Below are positions 37,474 through 46,984 of a stretch of 64,000 bases of DNA, one piece after another (within the stretch, counting starts at the first letter, position 1; every line of letters starts with the position of its first letter). Under the pieces are notes generated by a model, which made no database searches, had not been told where the DNA came from, and worked only from the letters and a program-made list of their open reading frames with translations. Origin of the DNA: Lactobacillus sp. Sy-1 (GTDB taxonomy: Bacteria; Bacillota; Bacilli; Lactobacillales; Lactobacillaceae); assembly GCF_019303535.1 (NCBI RefSeq), contig NZ_JACCIU010000001.1, positions 930,001 to 994,000 of the forward strand, in the 5' to 3' direction. The translations under genes and the position numbers were made by a program.

Positions 37474-39336
37474 ATGGCAAGAATCCCAGAAGCAGTAATT
37501 GAAGACGTTAGAAATAGCGTTAATATTACGGACGTGGTCAGTCAATATGTTCAACTTAAGAAGGCTGGTAAAAATCTATTTGGTCGGTGTCCGTTTCACG
37601 AAGAACGGACACCTTCATTTTCAGTGTCTGAAGATAAACAGATTTTTCATTGCTTTAGTTGTGGTCGGGGGGGAAATGTTTTTAAGTTTCTGACCGAAAT
37701 TAAGAACATTTCATTTCCAGAAGCGGTTATGGAAGTTGCTAGAATGCAAAACATTGAGATTCCAGATCAGTATACTCAGTCACTTAGTAACCAGAGTCAA
37801 CATCAAGACCAGACCCAGAGCCAGTTGATTTCAATTTATGATCAGGTTGCCCGGCTATATCATCATATTTTGGTTAACACTAAGTTAGGGGAACCATCCC
37901 TGAAGTATTTACATTCGCGTGGATTAAGTGATGAAACCATCAATGAATTTCAATTAGGCTTTGCACCACAGGAAAATCTGTTACAGCCGTTTTTAAAGCA
38001 AAAACAGATTGACCAGCAGTTGCTTTTGCAGTCCGGATTGTTTATTGAAAATGATCAAGGGGCGCTTTCTGATCGATTTTTCAACCGGGTGATGTATCCC
38101 ATTCGTAACCAATCAGGAAAGACAATTGCTTTTTCCGGAAGGGTGTTGGATAAGGCGGCTAGTCAAGCTAAGTATTTGAACAGTCCTGAGACCAAGATCT
38201 TTAGTAAGCGGGATGTTTTGTTTAATTTGGATAAAGCTAAGGCTGCCGTTCGAATGACTAAGGACGTGATTCTTTTTGAAGGTTTTATGGATGTAATTTC
38301 CGCCTTTCAAGCTGGGGTTAAAAATGGAATTGCTTCGATGGGAACTAGTTTTACCAACCAACAAATTCACCAAATTGAACGAATGACTGATCAACTCTAC
38401 GTTTGTTATGATGGGGATGAGCCGGGACAAAAAGCAATTAATCGGGCAATCGATGCGTTGTCTCAGTCACGGTTAAAATTGGGCGTGATTCAAATGCCTG
38501 CGGGAGTCGATCCAGACGAATACCGCAAGCAAAACGGTGATGAACAATTCCAAAACTTAGTCCAGTCAGCCCGAGAAAGTCCGGTTACGTTTAAGTTACG
38601 GTTTTTAAAGTTACACCGGAACTTAAAGCGCGATGAAGATCGGGTAGCGTATTTGAACGATGCGTTGGCTGCAATTGCTAAAATTGATACTCCGGTTGGA
38701 CGTGATGTTTACGTGAATCAGTTGGTGGAACAGTTCAATGTTGATAAGCAAGCGTTATTGGATCAACTTAGTGCAATCATAGCCACTCAGAATCGCCAAA
38801 GACGTGACTATCAGCAATACCACGAGCACAAGCAGATTGATGATTCACAGATTGCCTTGATTCAAGATCAGCCAACCACTCGTAAAATTACTAAAATTGA
38901 GAGTGCTGAACAGTTCTTGTTGTATCGAATGCTTCATAGTCATGATGTTTGGTTGCAAGTGACTAGCATTGATGGCTTTTGTTTTGCGACTGATGAATAT
39001 CAAATGCTATACATGCTTGCTGAGGGTTATTTTAATACCCATGATCAATATGAGGTTGCTGATTTTGTTGACACAATTAAGGAGGAGCCACTTAAGCGCA
39101 TCGTAATTGAGCTAGAGGATTTACCAGTTTCTGAGCAAAGTTATGATGGTGAAATTGATGATTATGTTAATATAATTATGAATGAAGCGCCGCTTGAAAA
39201 TCGAATTAAAGCTAAGCAGGATCAATTGGCAGAGGCGACCAGAACTGGGAATTTAAAAGAGCAAATTAAGGTTGGAATGGAATTGATTGAACTTCAACAA
39301 CTTAAGCAAAAACAAGCTGATAAGAATCAATCTTAA
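37474..39336 (+). CDS. dnaG: DNA primase
   Basis: 620 residues. The CHC2 zinc-binding domain has CPFHEERTPSFSVSEDK and HCFSCGRGGNVFKFL (about residues 39-70). The Toprim catalytic core has ILFEGFMDVISAFQAG, ASMGTSFT and YDGDEPGQKA, and a C-terminal helicase-interaction region follows about residue 440. It makes RNA primers at the fork. ATG 37474 follows GGGGTG. It sits directly ahead of rpoD in the macromolecular-synthesis operon. Confidence 0.97.
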   Translation: MARIPEAVIEDVRNSVNITDVVSQYVQLKKAGKNLFGRCPFHEERTPSFSVSEDKQIFHCFSCGRGGNVFKFLTEIKNISFPEAVMEVARMQNIEIPDQYTQSLSNQSQHQDQTQSQLISIYDQVARLYHHILVNTKLGEPSLKYLHSRGLSDETINEFQLGFAPQENLLQPFLKQKQIDQQLLLQSGLFIENDQGALSDRFFNRVMYPIRNQSGKTIAFSGRVLDKAASQAKYLNSPETKIFSKRDVLFNLDKAKAAVRMTKDVILFEGFMDVISAFQAGVKNGIASMGTSFTNQQIHQIERMTDQLYVCYDGDEPGQKAINRAIDALSQSRLKLGVIQMPAGVDPDEYRKQNGDEQFQNLVQSARESPVTFKLRFLKLHRNLKRDEDRVAYLNDALAAIAKIDTPVGRDVYVNQLVEQFNVDKQALLDQLSAIIATQNRQRRDYQQYHEHKQIDDSQIALIQDQPTTRKITKIESAEQFLLYRMLHSHDVWLQVTSIDGFCFATDEYQMLYMLAEGYFNTHDQYEVADFVDTIKEEPLKRIVIELEDLPVSEQSYDGEIDDYVNIIMNEAPLENRIKAKQDQLAEATRTGNLKEQIKVGMELIELQQLKQKQADKNQS

Positions 39337-39351
39337 ATGGGGGGCTTTTAA

Positions 39352-40455
39352 ATGGCTGACAAAAAAACAGAAGAATACAAAGAATCATTAAAATCATTAG
39401 TTAAAAAGTATAAAAAAGTGGGTCACATTACCTACGACGAATTAAATGATACGATTATCGTGCCATTTAAGTTAACTGAATCAGCTTCTAACAAATTACT
39501 AAGTAAAATTGAAGATGTCGGAATCAGTGTCGTTGATAAGAATGGGGATCCAGACCCAAGAGCCTTAAAGGCAGCTAATGACGTTACTAAAAAAGAATTA
39601 AATAACAGTGCATCTGCACCTACCGGGGTTAAAATTAATGATCCGGTTAGAATGTACCTAAAGGAAATTGGTCGGGTTCCGCTTTTAAAGGGCGAACAGG
39701 AAATTGAACTTGCTAAGCGAATTGAAAATGGTGATGAGGAAGCCAAGCAAGAGTTAGCAGAAGCTAACTTACGACTAGTGGTTTCAATTGCTAAGCGCTA
39801 CGTTGGTCGTGGAATGCAGTTTCTAGACTTGATTCAAGAAGGAAACATGGGGCTAATGAAAGCCGTTGAAAAGTTTGATTATCGGAAGGGATTCAAATTC
39901 TCGACCTATGCAACTTGGTGGATTAGACAGGCAATTACGCGTGCGATTGCTGATCAAGCTCGGACGATTCGGATTCCAGTGCACATGGTTGAAACGATTA
40001 ATAAGTTAATTCGGATTCAAAGACAACTCCTTCAAGACCTTGGTAGAGAACCAACGCCAGAAGAAATTGGTGCTGAAATGGACATGCCAACTTCAAAGGT
40101 TCGTGGAATCTTAAAGATTTCTCAAGAACCAGTTTCGCTTGAAACGCCAATTGGGGAAGAGGATGATTCCCATCTTGGTGACTTTATTAAGGACCAAGAT
40201 GCAACTAGTCCAGCTGATCACGCTGCCTATGAACTACTAAAGGAACAGCTAGAAGGGGTCTTAGATACCCTTACTGATCGGGAAGAAAACGTCTTACGAC
40301 TAAGATTTGGGCTTGACGATGGTCGTACTAGAACCCTAGAAGAAGTTGGTAAGGTTTTTGGGGTTACTAGAGAACGGATTAGACAAATTGAAGCAAAGGC
40401 GTTAAGAAAGTTACGCCACCCATCAAGAAGTAAGCAACTAAAAGACTTCCTATAG
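39352..40455 (+). CDS. rpoD: RNA polymerase primary sigma factor RpoD (SigA)
   Basis: 367 residues. Region 1.2 begins [16 protein letters not shown]. Region 2 holds [20 protein letters not shown] and [19 protein letters not shown]. Region 3 spans [20 protein letters not shown], and region 4.2 reads [20 protein letters not shown]. It is the housekeeping sigma factor that recognises the TTGACA/TATAAT promoters seen throughout the window. It lies 15 bp after dnaG and ends at a strong terminator. Confidence 0.98.
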   Translation: MADKKTEEYKESLKSLVKKYKKVGHITYDELNDTIIVPFKLTESASNKLLSKIEDVGISVVDKNGDPDPRALKAANDVTKKELNNSASAPTGVKINDPVRMYLKEIGRVPLLKGEQEIELAKRIENGDEEAKQELAEANLRLVVSIAKRYVGRGMQFLDLIQEGNMGLMKAVEKFDYRKGFKFSTYATWWIRQAITRAIADQARTIRIPVHMVETINKLIRIQRQLLQDLGREPTPEEIGAEMDMPTSKVRGILKISQEPVSLETPIGEEDDSHLGDFIKDQDATSPADHAAYELLKEQLEGVLDTLTDREENVLRLRFGLDDGRTRTLEEVGKVFGVTRERIRQIEAKALRKLRHPSRSKQLKDFL

Positions 40456-40466
40456 TTTAATTACGT

Positions 40467-40498
40467 AAAAGAAGAACGCGTTGTTCTTCTTTTTTTAT
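40467..40498 (+). terminator. Intrinsic terminator after rpoD
   Basis: AAAAGAAGAAC / GTTCTTCTTTT with a 5-nt loop and a run of T. Its 3' half forms the start of the 30-bp direct repeat described below. Confidence 0.9.
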
Positions 40499-40510
40499 TT
40501 TGCTATAATT
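40481..40510 (+). repeat. Direct repeat, left copy (rpoD side)
   Basis: Begins TTGTTCTTCTTTTTT, ends TTTGCTATAATT; 27 of 30 positions match 44110-44139. This copy spans the 3' half of the rpoD terminator and a TATAAT hexamer. Confidence 0.7.
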
Positions 40511-40695
40511 AGTATAAAATTTATGATTTTGTACTATTAGATTTTACACTAATGATTTTGATTAATAATAAATCGCTTTCAATTTTATCCTTGGAAATAT
40601 TGTTTTAATAGATTAAACGTTATACTATGAAATAAATAATAAATTTTATATTAATGTTAAATGATTTTTTGATAATTTAGATAATGGAGATATTA
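40511..40695 (+). other. AT-rich region upstream of the surface protein gene
   Basis: About 185 bp with very high A+T. TATACT at 40621-40626 is a plausible -10, with TTGTTT (40600-40605) as a short-spaced -35; a TATAAT at 40503-40508 lies in the direct repeat. No ORF or strong hairpin seen. Confidence 0.4.
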
Positions 40696-43600
40696 ATGAA
40701 CAATAAAATAAAAATTAACTACCGGATGTATAAATCGAAAAAACGGTGGGTCTTTACAGCAATTACTACTGGAATTGTTGCAATTGGATTTCAGGTTTCG
40801 GGACATCATTCGGCTCATGCTGATAGTCTTGCAACTACTAGCCATGCGACTAGTCAGTCTGGAGAAGATAGTAGTGGAGTTGAATCTGACAATAATAATT
40901 TGTCTGTGAGCTCCTCAGGTAGCAACGTTGACACTGTTAATTCAACTATTTCCGCTTCCCCAAGCGTTATAAGCACATCGAGTGATAGTAAAATTGATGA
41001 TGGATCAGCTACGGGTAGCAGCACAACCAGTAGTACGGCTTCGAATGCTGATGTGACCGATAATTCTAGTTCATCTAGTGCGACTTCAGATAGTAGTGTT
41101 ACCAGCAGTGCTAGTACAACTAGTAGTGCTGCTTCGGATACCAGTGTGACCAATGGTTCCAGTTCATCCAGTGCTGCTTTAGATGCTAGTGCTACCAATG
41201 ATTCTAATTCAGTCAGTACTAATCCCAGTAGCGCTAGCGATTTAGCTCTTGAAAATCGGTTAGCTGATGATTCAGGGTCGCTTTCATTTTCAGATTCAGT
41301 AGTTTCTAATGCGGTTAGTACAGCCCTTAATGGAAGTGTTGCCACCATGGATAACGTTAGTGGGATTACTTCATTGTCAATCAGCGCGGGTGCTAATGGC
41401 TCCATTAGTACGTTAAGTGATTTGGCAAACTTAAGCGGGTTGCAGCAGCTGACCATTAGTGGTTTTGACTTATCTAAGGTAAGTGACCTCACACCGATTT
41501 TTAAACTAACCAATTTAACTTCGTTAGCGTTAACCAATGATAATATCCAAAGTAATCAACTGACATTTTTAAAGGATTCAGGAACACAGTATGTGCCCAA
41601 TCTAACTACTTTGAATTTGAGTGGCAATAATATTTCGGATTTAAGTGTAATTACTAACTGGAATTTAGCAAAGTTAGCTAGTCTTGATTTAAGCTACAAT
41701 AACATTGTGGATGTTAATCCGTTTGAAAATATTACGATGCCCAATTTATGGAACATTAATCTAGATCATAATGAGATTACTGACATTTCAATTCTTAAAA
41801 GGGTTGTTAATTCATGGACAGAGAATTCAAACAATCAGTGGGTAGCAAACACACCGAAGTTCCCGAATATTTCTAATTGGAAAACTGATAATACTGGTAG
41901 TAATGGGGTTAACTATCGAATTTCCATTAATTATAATCAGATTTCTGATTTTTCTGGGATGGCAGGAACGGTTATTACTAATTTATACCATGCTAATAAT
42001 CAAAACTTTACTAAGACGATTACTTTAATCAAGCCAACTGACAACCAGCAAACTACCTACGTCGTTCCTAATAGTTACATTAGTTTGGATGCCCAAACTG
42101 ATGGCGCACCATTTGATGCAACTTATATTGGGGATGCAGATGATAGTCAGACTGATCCTAGTAATCGAAAGAATGCTTACTTTGCTTTTGGTAAATTAAG
42201 TGATGATCAATTAACTAACTATACTAAGCCGAGTGATGGGTTAACTGTTAATTCATATACAGTTGAAAATCCGGAATCTAAAATTGATAAGAGCAATTAT
42301 TACCCTGAACAATACTTGGAAGATGCAGGGTTCTACCCAGCAGTTAAAACGTATGCTTTCACTGCTAGTGCTGATAATCTTCCCAAAACGGTTAGCTATC
42401 AATTTCAACTTTATATCGGGGTTTATAATAATCTTTATAGCTTCATTGGATTTAATAATAGTACGTTTACCTACGATATTAATTGGATTGATGCAAGCAG
42501 CCTTAGTTCATTCCCCAATCCTGTAGAAGCTCAATCTAGCAGTGCTGCTAGTACAGCCGCCAATCAAGCTAGTTCAGCAACCAATGTGGTTAGTTCTAAT
42601 TATGCTAGCGCTCAGGGACAGTCAGATGCAATTGCCAGCTTGGCAGTTCAACACAGTGGGAACTCGACGATGAATTCGCTAGTTAGTGAAGCAACTTTAA
42701 TTGAATCAACGATGACTTCATTGAATCAGGCTGCTTCAGATGCTAATAGTACGGCTGCAAGTGCCTACTTAGCTGCAGTTAGCGCAATCAATAAACTAAG
42801 TTCGGATAATCAAGCGGCAGTTTCTAATCATAATTCATTTAGTAACGCCATTAGTACCGCCGCTAATAGTTACAACGTGAGCGATAATAAGTCATTATCT
42901 TCATATTATGAAACGTTATCCAGTGCAACTAGCTTTTCAGCTGCCGCTGATAGTGCGCATCAAGCAGCATTATCAGATAGTACAGCAGTTGATTATTACA
43001 CTTCAATTGCTCAGAGTGCGGCTAGCTTAGCTATTAGCTATATCCAACCAATGTCAATCGCAGGTGCTCAATTAGATTCAATTGCTTCGGCAGCTAGTTC
43101 GCTAACTTCCAGTGCTGCTGATAGTAATTCGGTTCCAGGATCTAGTTCTGACTCTAATTCAAGTGGCAGTTCTAGTTCAAGCTCGGCATCAAGTACTAGT
43201 TCTTCAAGTGCTAGTAATAGTGTTACGCCATCATCTAGTTCAACGAGCAGCAGTTCTAGCAATGCTAGTTCATCATCAAGTACTAGTTCTTCCAGTGCTA
43301 GCAGCAATGTTACACCAGCATCTAGTTCAACGAGTAGCAGTTCTAGCAATGCTAGTTCATCATCAAGCACTAGTTCTTCAAGTGCTAGCAATAGTGTTAC
43401 GCCTTCGGCTAGTTCAACGAGTAGCAGTTCTAGCAGTGCTAGTTCATCATCAAGTACTAGTTCTTCAAGCGCTAGCAATAGTGTTACGCCTTCGGCTAGT
43501 TCAACGAGTAGTAGTTCTAGCAATGCTAGTTCATCATCAAGCACTAGTTCCTCGAGTGATAGCGTTACTTCTACTGCGGTAGCTAGTTCTTCAAGTGCAG

Positions 43601-43908
43601 GAAGTAGTTCGAATGATGGGAATCATGCTAATGAAGTGTCAATTTTAGCGAATAAGGGGAATAGTGATAATTCGGCTGGTTTGCATGAATCTGTTTTATC
43701 GCATTCTGCGGCAGCAACTTCACTTAAATCCAGTTCAGCAGTTATTAACCATGTTGATAATGGCAAAAACCATCAATTTAAAGCTAGTCATCGATTGCCT
43801 CAAACTAGCGAAAAACAAACGCGTCTTTTTGAATTGGGTGCAATTATGATTGCATTATCTGGAATTATGTTTGGCATTTACAAGCGTAAGAATAGAAAAA
43901 ATAAATAA
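40696..43908 (+). CDS. LRR and serine-rich wall-anchored surface protein (LPQTS sorting signal)
   Basis: 1070 residues from ATG 40696 (SD ATGGAGA; an in-frame ATG at 40684 lies within that SD). Order: KxYKxGKxW-type signal peptide (MYKSKKRWVFTAITTGIVAI, cleavage near AHA-DS), Ser/Thr/Ala-rich stalk (about 40-190), internalin-like leucine-rich repeats (about 222-370, e.g. LTTLNLSGNNISDLSVI) and a beta-rich region (about 400-610). Then come an Ala/Ser helical region (about 620-825), a poly-Ser domain encoded by 87-bp tandem repeats (about 830-960), the sorting motif LPQTSE (from about 1034), a membrane helix and a KRKNRKNK tail. It is exported and sortase-anchored, probably as an adhesin with a glycosylated Ser-rich stalk; the ligand is unknown. 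Composition and AT-rich flanks differ from its neighbours, and it splits rpoD from trmK. Confidence 0.93.
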   Translation: MNNKIKINYRMYKSKKRWVFTAITTGIVAIGFQVSGHHSAHADSLATTSHATSQSGEDSSGVESDNNNLSVSSSGSNVDTVNSTISASPSVISTSSDSKIDDGSATGSSTTSSTASNADVTDNSSSSSATSDSSVTSSASTTSSAASDTSVTNGSSSSSAALDASATNDSNSVSTNPSSASDLALENRLADDSGSLSFSDSVVSNAVSTALNGSVATMDNVSGITSLSISAGANGSISTLSDLANLSGLQQLTISGFDLSKVSDLTPIFKLTNLTSLALTNDNIQSNQLTFLKDSGTQYVPNLTTLNLSGNNISDLSVITNWNLAKLASLDLSYNNIVDVNPFENITMPNLWNINLDHNEITDISILKRVVNSWTENSNNQWVANTPKFPNISNWKTDNTGSNGVNYRISINYNQISDFSGMAGTVITNLYHANNQNFTKTITLIKPTDNQQTTYVVPNSYISLDAQTDGAPFDATYIGDADDSQTDPSNRKNAYFAFGKLSDDQLTNYTKPSDGLTVNSYTVENPESKIDKSNYYPEQYLEDAGFYPAVKTYAFTASADNLPKTVSYQFQLYIGVYNNLYSFIGFNNSTFTYDINWIDASSLSSFPNPVEAQSSSAASTAANQASSATNVVSSNYASAQGQSDAIASLAVQHSGNSTMNSLVSEATLIESTMTSLNQAASDANSTAASAYLAAVSAINKLSSDNQAAVSNHNSFSNAISTAANSYNVSDNKSLSSYYETLSSATSFSAAADSAHQAALSDSTAVDYYTSIAQSAASLAISYIQPMSIAGAQLDSIASAASSLTSSAADSNSVPGSSSDSNSSGSSSSSSASSTSSSSASNSVTPSSSSTSSSSSNASSSSSTSSSSASSNVTPASSSTSSSSSNASSSSSTSSSSASNSVTPSASSTSSSSSSASSSSSTSSSSASNSVTPSASSTSSSSSNASSSSSTSSSSDSVTSTAVASSSSAGSSSNDGNHANEVSILANKGNSDNSAGLHESVLSHSAAATSLKSSSAVINHVDNGKNHQFKASHRLPQTSEKQTRLFELGAIMIALSGIMFGIYKRKNRKNK
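43180..43563 (+). repeat. 87-bp coding tandem repeats (Ser-rich)
   Basis: The marker GTTAC recurs at 43222, 43309, 43396 and 43483, exactly 87 bp apart; the last unit is about 6 bp shorter. Each unit encodes a 29-residue block, e.g. SVTPSASSTSSSSS followed by NASSSSSTSSSSASN. The copies are nearly identical, so copy number is likely to vary by slippage or recombination. Confidence 0.88.
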
Positions 43909-43916
43909 TAGCAATA

Positions 43917-43967
43917 AGGTGCCTGATAGTTATTAGATACAGTCTAATGATTATGAGGTGCTTTTTT
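43917..43967 (+). terminator. Intrinsic terminator after the surface protein gene
   Basis: Long imperfect hairpin: ATAGTTATTAGA pairs with TCTAATGATTAT and CCT with AGG, followed by GTGCTTTTTT. Confidence 0.7.
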
Positions 43968-44109
43968 ATGAACTAAATTATCGCCTTCAAAATAATTATA
44001 AAACGATGGATAAGACTAGTATTAATGGTTATTTAGCGCTTATGGCATGAGTCTAGCAGGTCTTTACGGCAAATCAAATTTAAAAATGATATTAGATTGG
44101 AATTCATTT
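43968..44109 (+). other. Gene-free stretch with possible gene remnant
   Basis: No intact ORF. A short open stretch ends NYKTMDKTSINGYLALMA at a TGA (44048-44050), followed in another frame by GMSLAGLYGKSNLKMIL. It could be the decayed end of a lost gene or chance. Confidence 0.25.
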
Positions 44110-44139
44110 TTGTTCTTCTTTTTTGGGTTTGCTATAATT
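44110..44139 (+). repeat. Direct repeat, right copy (trmK side)
   Basis: Matches 40481-40510 at 27 of 30 positions; the three mismatches are adjacent (GGG here, TAT there). It contains the TATAAT (44134-44139 region reads GCTATAATT) that probably serves trmK. Confidence 0.7.
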
Positions 44140-44175
44140 TAAGGGGTATAAATAAACTTTAGCGGAGGAAACACC

Positions 44176-44883
44176 TTGGACGGAAATAATTTATCACAAC
44201 GGTTAAAGACCGTTGCTAAGTATGTAAAAAACAATCGCCGGGTCGCAGATATTGGCTCTGATCACGGGTACCTACCAATCTACCTAGTAAGCGTTGAAAA
44301 GGCATCGTTTGCGATTGCTGGTGAAGTGGCAATGGGCCCTTTGAGCAATGCAGAACATGAAATTAAACTAGCGGGGCTATCCAATCAAATCATGCCTAGA
44401 TTGGCTGATGGATTGGCGGCTATCAAACCAACCGATGAAATTGATACAATTACAATTGCTGGGATGGGCGGAGCCTTAATTGCTAAAATCTTGGAACAGG
44501 GGAAGGCAAAATTAGCCCATTTTCCGGAGCTCATCTTACAACCCAACGTGGATGAAGAGGATGTCCGGCGTTGGTTAGTGGATAATCATTACCAGATTAT
44601 GCATGAAGAGATCTTAAAGGAAGATCAACATATCTATGAGGTGATTGATGCGGTAAAGGCTGACCAGCCGGTTCACTATTCAGCAGTTGAACTACGGTTT
44701 GGTCCATTTTTGATCAATAACCAAAATGCGGCTTTCGTTGAAAAGTGGAACGATAAAATCACCAGATTGCAGTCAGCGCTTCACCAGATGCAATCAGCAA
44801 AGGTCCCACCAGTAGCACGAATGCAACGATTAAATGCTGAAATTGAACAAATTCAGGGGGTTTTAAAAAATGCGCGGAATTGA
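44176..44883 (+). CDS. trmK: tRNA (adenine-22-N1)-methyltransferase TrmK
   Basis: 235 residues. SAM motif VADIGSDHGYLPIYLVS, then ITIAGMGGALIAKILEQGK and LILQPNVDEEDVRRWL, are typical of TrmK/YqfN, which makes m1A22 in tRNA. A C-terminal coiled coil covers about 190-233. It starts at TTG 44176 with GGAGGAA upstream. It overlaps the next gene by 14 bp. In related genomes it follows rpoD directly; here the surface protein gene intervenes. Confidence 0.93.
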   Translation: MDGNNLSQRLKTVAKYVKNNRRVADIGSDHGYLPIYLVSVEKASFAIAGEVAMGPLSNAEHEIKLAGLSNQIMPRLADGLAAIKPTDEIDTITIAGMGGALIAKILEQGKAKLAHFPELILQPNVDEEDVRRWLVDNHYQIMHEEILKEDQHIYEVIDAVKADQPVHYSAVELRFGPFLINNQNAAFVEKWNDKITRLQSALHQMQSAKVPPVARMQRLNAEIEQIQGVLKNARN

Positions 44884-45670
44884 TTTAGTAGAGCGTTTTG
44901 AAAAGTTTGCACCAAAACAAATTGCAGTCGAACATGACCCAATTGGACTTCAGATTGGGGACTTAAACCGGCCCGTCCATCGGGTAATGACAACCTTGGA
45001 CGTGCGTCCTGAAGTGGTAGTAGAGGCGATTGATAACCACGTTGATTTTATCTTTGCACACCATCCGGTAATGTTTAGACCGGCAAAGAACCTGGATTTG
45101 ACGATTCCACAAAACGAAATGTATGCGCAAATCATTAAGCATGATATTACGGTGTATGCGGCACACACCAATTTAGACGATGCAGATGGTGGAATGAATG
45201 ACTGGTTAGCGGATGCAGTTGGGATTCAAAATCCAGTGGGGCTAGTTGATTTGGGCACCACTGAAAATCCATTTAGCATGGGTCGAATTGGTGACTTAAG
45301 TGCACCGACTACCGTAATGGAGCTGGCTGAAAAGTGTAAGCAAATTTTTGATATTGATGGGTTACGGTTGGTTTCTAATCAACCTGACCAAGTTGTTCAA
45401 CGGGTTGCCATCTTAGGGGGTGACGGTGGGAAGTTCTTTCCTGTTGCCCAGACTAAGGGCGCCCAGGTGTACATCACTGGAGATGTCTACTACCATACCG
45501 GTCACGATATGCTATCGGCTGGATTAAACGTAATTGATCCAGGCCACAATATTGAAAAGATTTGCATTCCTAAACTAGCGAAGTTATTCAACGCTTGGGC
45601 GACCGAAAATGACTGGTCAATTGAAGTGCTAGAATCAAAAGTAAATACCGATCCATATACGTTTATTTAA
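44870..45670 (+). CDS. Nif3-like dinuclear metal centre protein (YqfO family)
   Basis: 266 residues. [15 protein letters not shown] and [19 protein letters not shown] carry metal-binding His/Asp residues, and [15 protein letters not shown] supplies the C-terminal ligands. This is the short Nif3 form without the inserted CutA-like domain of B. subtilis YqfO (about 370 residues). The activity is unsettled in the literature. It is coupled to trmK by overlap, a conserved pair. Confidence 0.92.
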   Translation: MRGIDLVERFEKFAPKQIAVEHDPIGLQIGDLNRPVHRVMTTLDVRPEVVVEAIDNHVDFIFAHHPVMFRPAKNLDLTIPQNEMYAQIIKHDITVYAAHTNLDDADGGMNDWLADAVGIQNPVGLVDLGTTENPFSMGRIGDLSAPTTVMELAEKCKQIFDIDGLRLVSNQPDQVVQRVAILGGDGGKFFPVAQTKGAQVYITGDVYYHTGHDMLSAGLNVIDPGHNIEKICIPKLAKLFNAWATENDWSIEVLESKVNTDPYTFI

Positions 45671-45687
45671 TATTAGGAGGAATCATT

Positions 45688-46929
45688 ATGGCATCAAATA
45701 AGTATGCATCACTGGTACCACGATTTTTAAAATACGTTCAATTTAATACCCGGTCTGATGAGAAAGCTACGACTTCACCATCGACCACCAATCAGGTTGA
45801 TTTCTTGAACCAACTAAAGGCCGAATTAACAAAGATTGGATTGAGCAACGTTCGTACTAACGACCAGAGTAGTTATGTCTTTGCAACGTTACCATCGAAT
45901 GTAGAGCACCCGACCACTAAGGTTGGGTTTATTTCACACGTTGATACGGCGGATTTTAATTCTGAAAATATCCGGCCCCAAATTATTGAAGATTACGATG
46001 GAAAGTCGGTTATCAAGTTAGATCCTAAGGGTGAATACACTTTGGACCCGAAGGTGTTTAGTAGCTTAAAGAAGTACGCCGGGCAAACGTTAATTACAAC
46101 CGACGGCTCTACGCTACTAGGGGCTGATGATAAGTCCGGAGTCAGTGAAATTATTACCGCAATGGAATTTTTGATTGCCCATCCTGAAGTTAAGCACGGT
46201 GAAATCGAAGTGGGTTTTGGTCCGGACGAAGAAATTGGAACCGGTGCTGACCACTTTGACGTTGCTGACTTTGGAGCTGATATTGCTTATACCGTCGACG
46301 GTGGTCAATTAGGAGATTTGCAGTACGAAACCTTTAATGCGGCATCTGGCGTGGTCAAAATTTCTGGAACCGACGTCCATCCGGGATCCGCAAAGGGCGT
46401 AATGGTGAACGCACTACAACTCGGAATCGAGTTCAACAATGCTTTACCAGCCCACGACCGGCCCGAATTAACTGACGGTCGGGAAGGCTTCTTCTTCCTC
46501 CAAAAAATGGATGGAACCCCAGACTCAGCAACGTTAGATTACATCATTAGAGATCATGATCATGAAAAATTTGAACAACGTAAGCAGTTGTTTGAACAAA
46601 TCGCTGCTAAAATTAACGAGCGTTTCGATACCCCACGGATAACGGCAGTCGTTAAGGACCAGTACTATAACATGGCCGACGTATTGAAGAAGGATATGAC
46701 GGCAGTGGATATTGCCAAGCAAGCAATGAATAATCAGGGGGTCAAACCATTAATTTTCCCAGTGCGGGGGGGAACTGACGGCTCCAAGATTTCATTCATG
46801 GGGCTGCCGACCCCGAACCTATTTGCGGGTGGCGAAAACATGCACGGTCGATTTGAATATATTTCAGAACAGACAATGGATAAGGCTGTTGACGTGATTA
46901 TTGAAATTGCCCAACTGGTTACTAAATAA
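45688..46929 (+). CDS. pepT: Peptidase T (tripeptidase)
   Basis: 413 residues, M20 metallopeptidase. Zinc ligands: [64 protein letters not shown]; and [13 protein letters not shown] in the lid domain. It removes the N-terminal residue from tripeptides and supports amino-acid supply in peptide-dependent lactobacilli. SD TAGGAGGA precedes ATG 45688. It is closed by a strong hairpin that also holds the clpB -10. Confidence 0.96.
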   Translation: MASNKYASLVPRFLKYVQFNTRSDEKATTSPSTTNQVDFLNQLKAELTKIGLSNVRTNDQSSYVFATLPSNVEHPTTKVGFISHVDTADFNSENIRPQIIEDYDGKSVIKLDPKGEYTLDPKVFSSLKKYAGQTLITTDGSTLLGADDKSGVSEIITAMEFLIAHPEVKHGEIEVGFGPDEEIGTGADHFDVADFGADIAYTVDGGQLGDLQYETFNAASGVVKISGTDVHPGSAKGVMVNALQLGIEFNNALPAHDRPELTDGREGFFFLQKMDGTPDSATLDYIIRDHDHEKFEQRKQLFEQIAAKINERFDTPRITAVVKDQYYNMADVLKKDMTAVDIAKQAMNNQGVKPLIFPVRGGTDGSKISFMGLPTPNLFAGGENMHGRFEYISEQTMDKAVDVIIEIAQLVTK

Positions 46930-46934
46930 TAGTT

Positions 46935-46951
46935 GGTCAAGGTTGGTCAAA
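46935..46951 (+). promoter_or_regulatory. CtsR operator upstream of clpB
   Basis: GGTCAAGGTTGGTCAAA: two directly repeated GGTCAA heptads, matching the CtsR consensus RGTCAAANANRGTCAAA at all but two positions. It abuts the clpB -35. CtsR represses class III heat-shock genes such as clpB. Confidence 0.9.
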
Positions 46952-46955
46952 ATAT

Positions 46956-46984
46956 TTCAAATTTAAAAATAATTTTGATATGAT
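46956..46984 (+). promoter_or_regulatory. Promoter of clpB
   Basis: TTCAAA (46956-46961), 17 bp, TATGAT (46979-46984). The -10 overlaps the start of the pepT terminator stem. Confidence 0.7.

Noticed and set aside
40854-41537. 227-codon open frame on the minus strand over the surface protein gene
   Set aside because: It is a by-product of the Ser-rich codon pattern on the + strand (AGT/TCA repeats give an open Leu/Glu-rich antisense frame); no SD and no plausible protein composition.
43180-43563. Regular 87-bp spacing considered as a CRISPR array
   Set aside because: There are no distinct spacers: whole units are repeated and in frame with a Ser-rich protein; no cas genes in the window.
43068-43582. 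Long repeats-containing frames on both strands (Leu/Glu-rich antisense; Val/Leu/His-rich in +2)
   Set aside because: Both are shadows of the 87-bp tandem repeats in the adhesin frame, which is the one with signal peptide and sorting motif.
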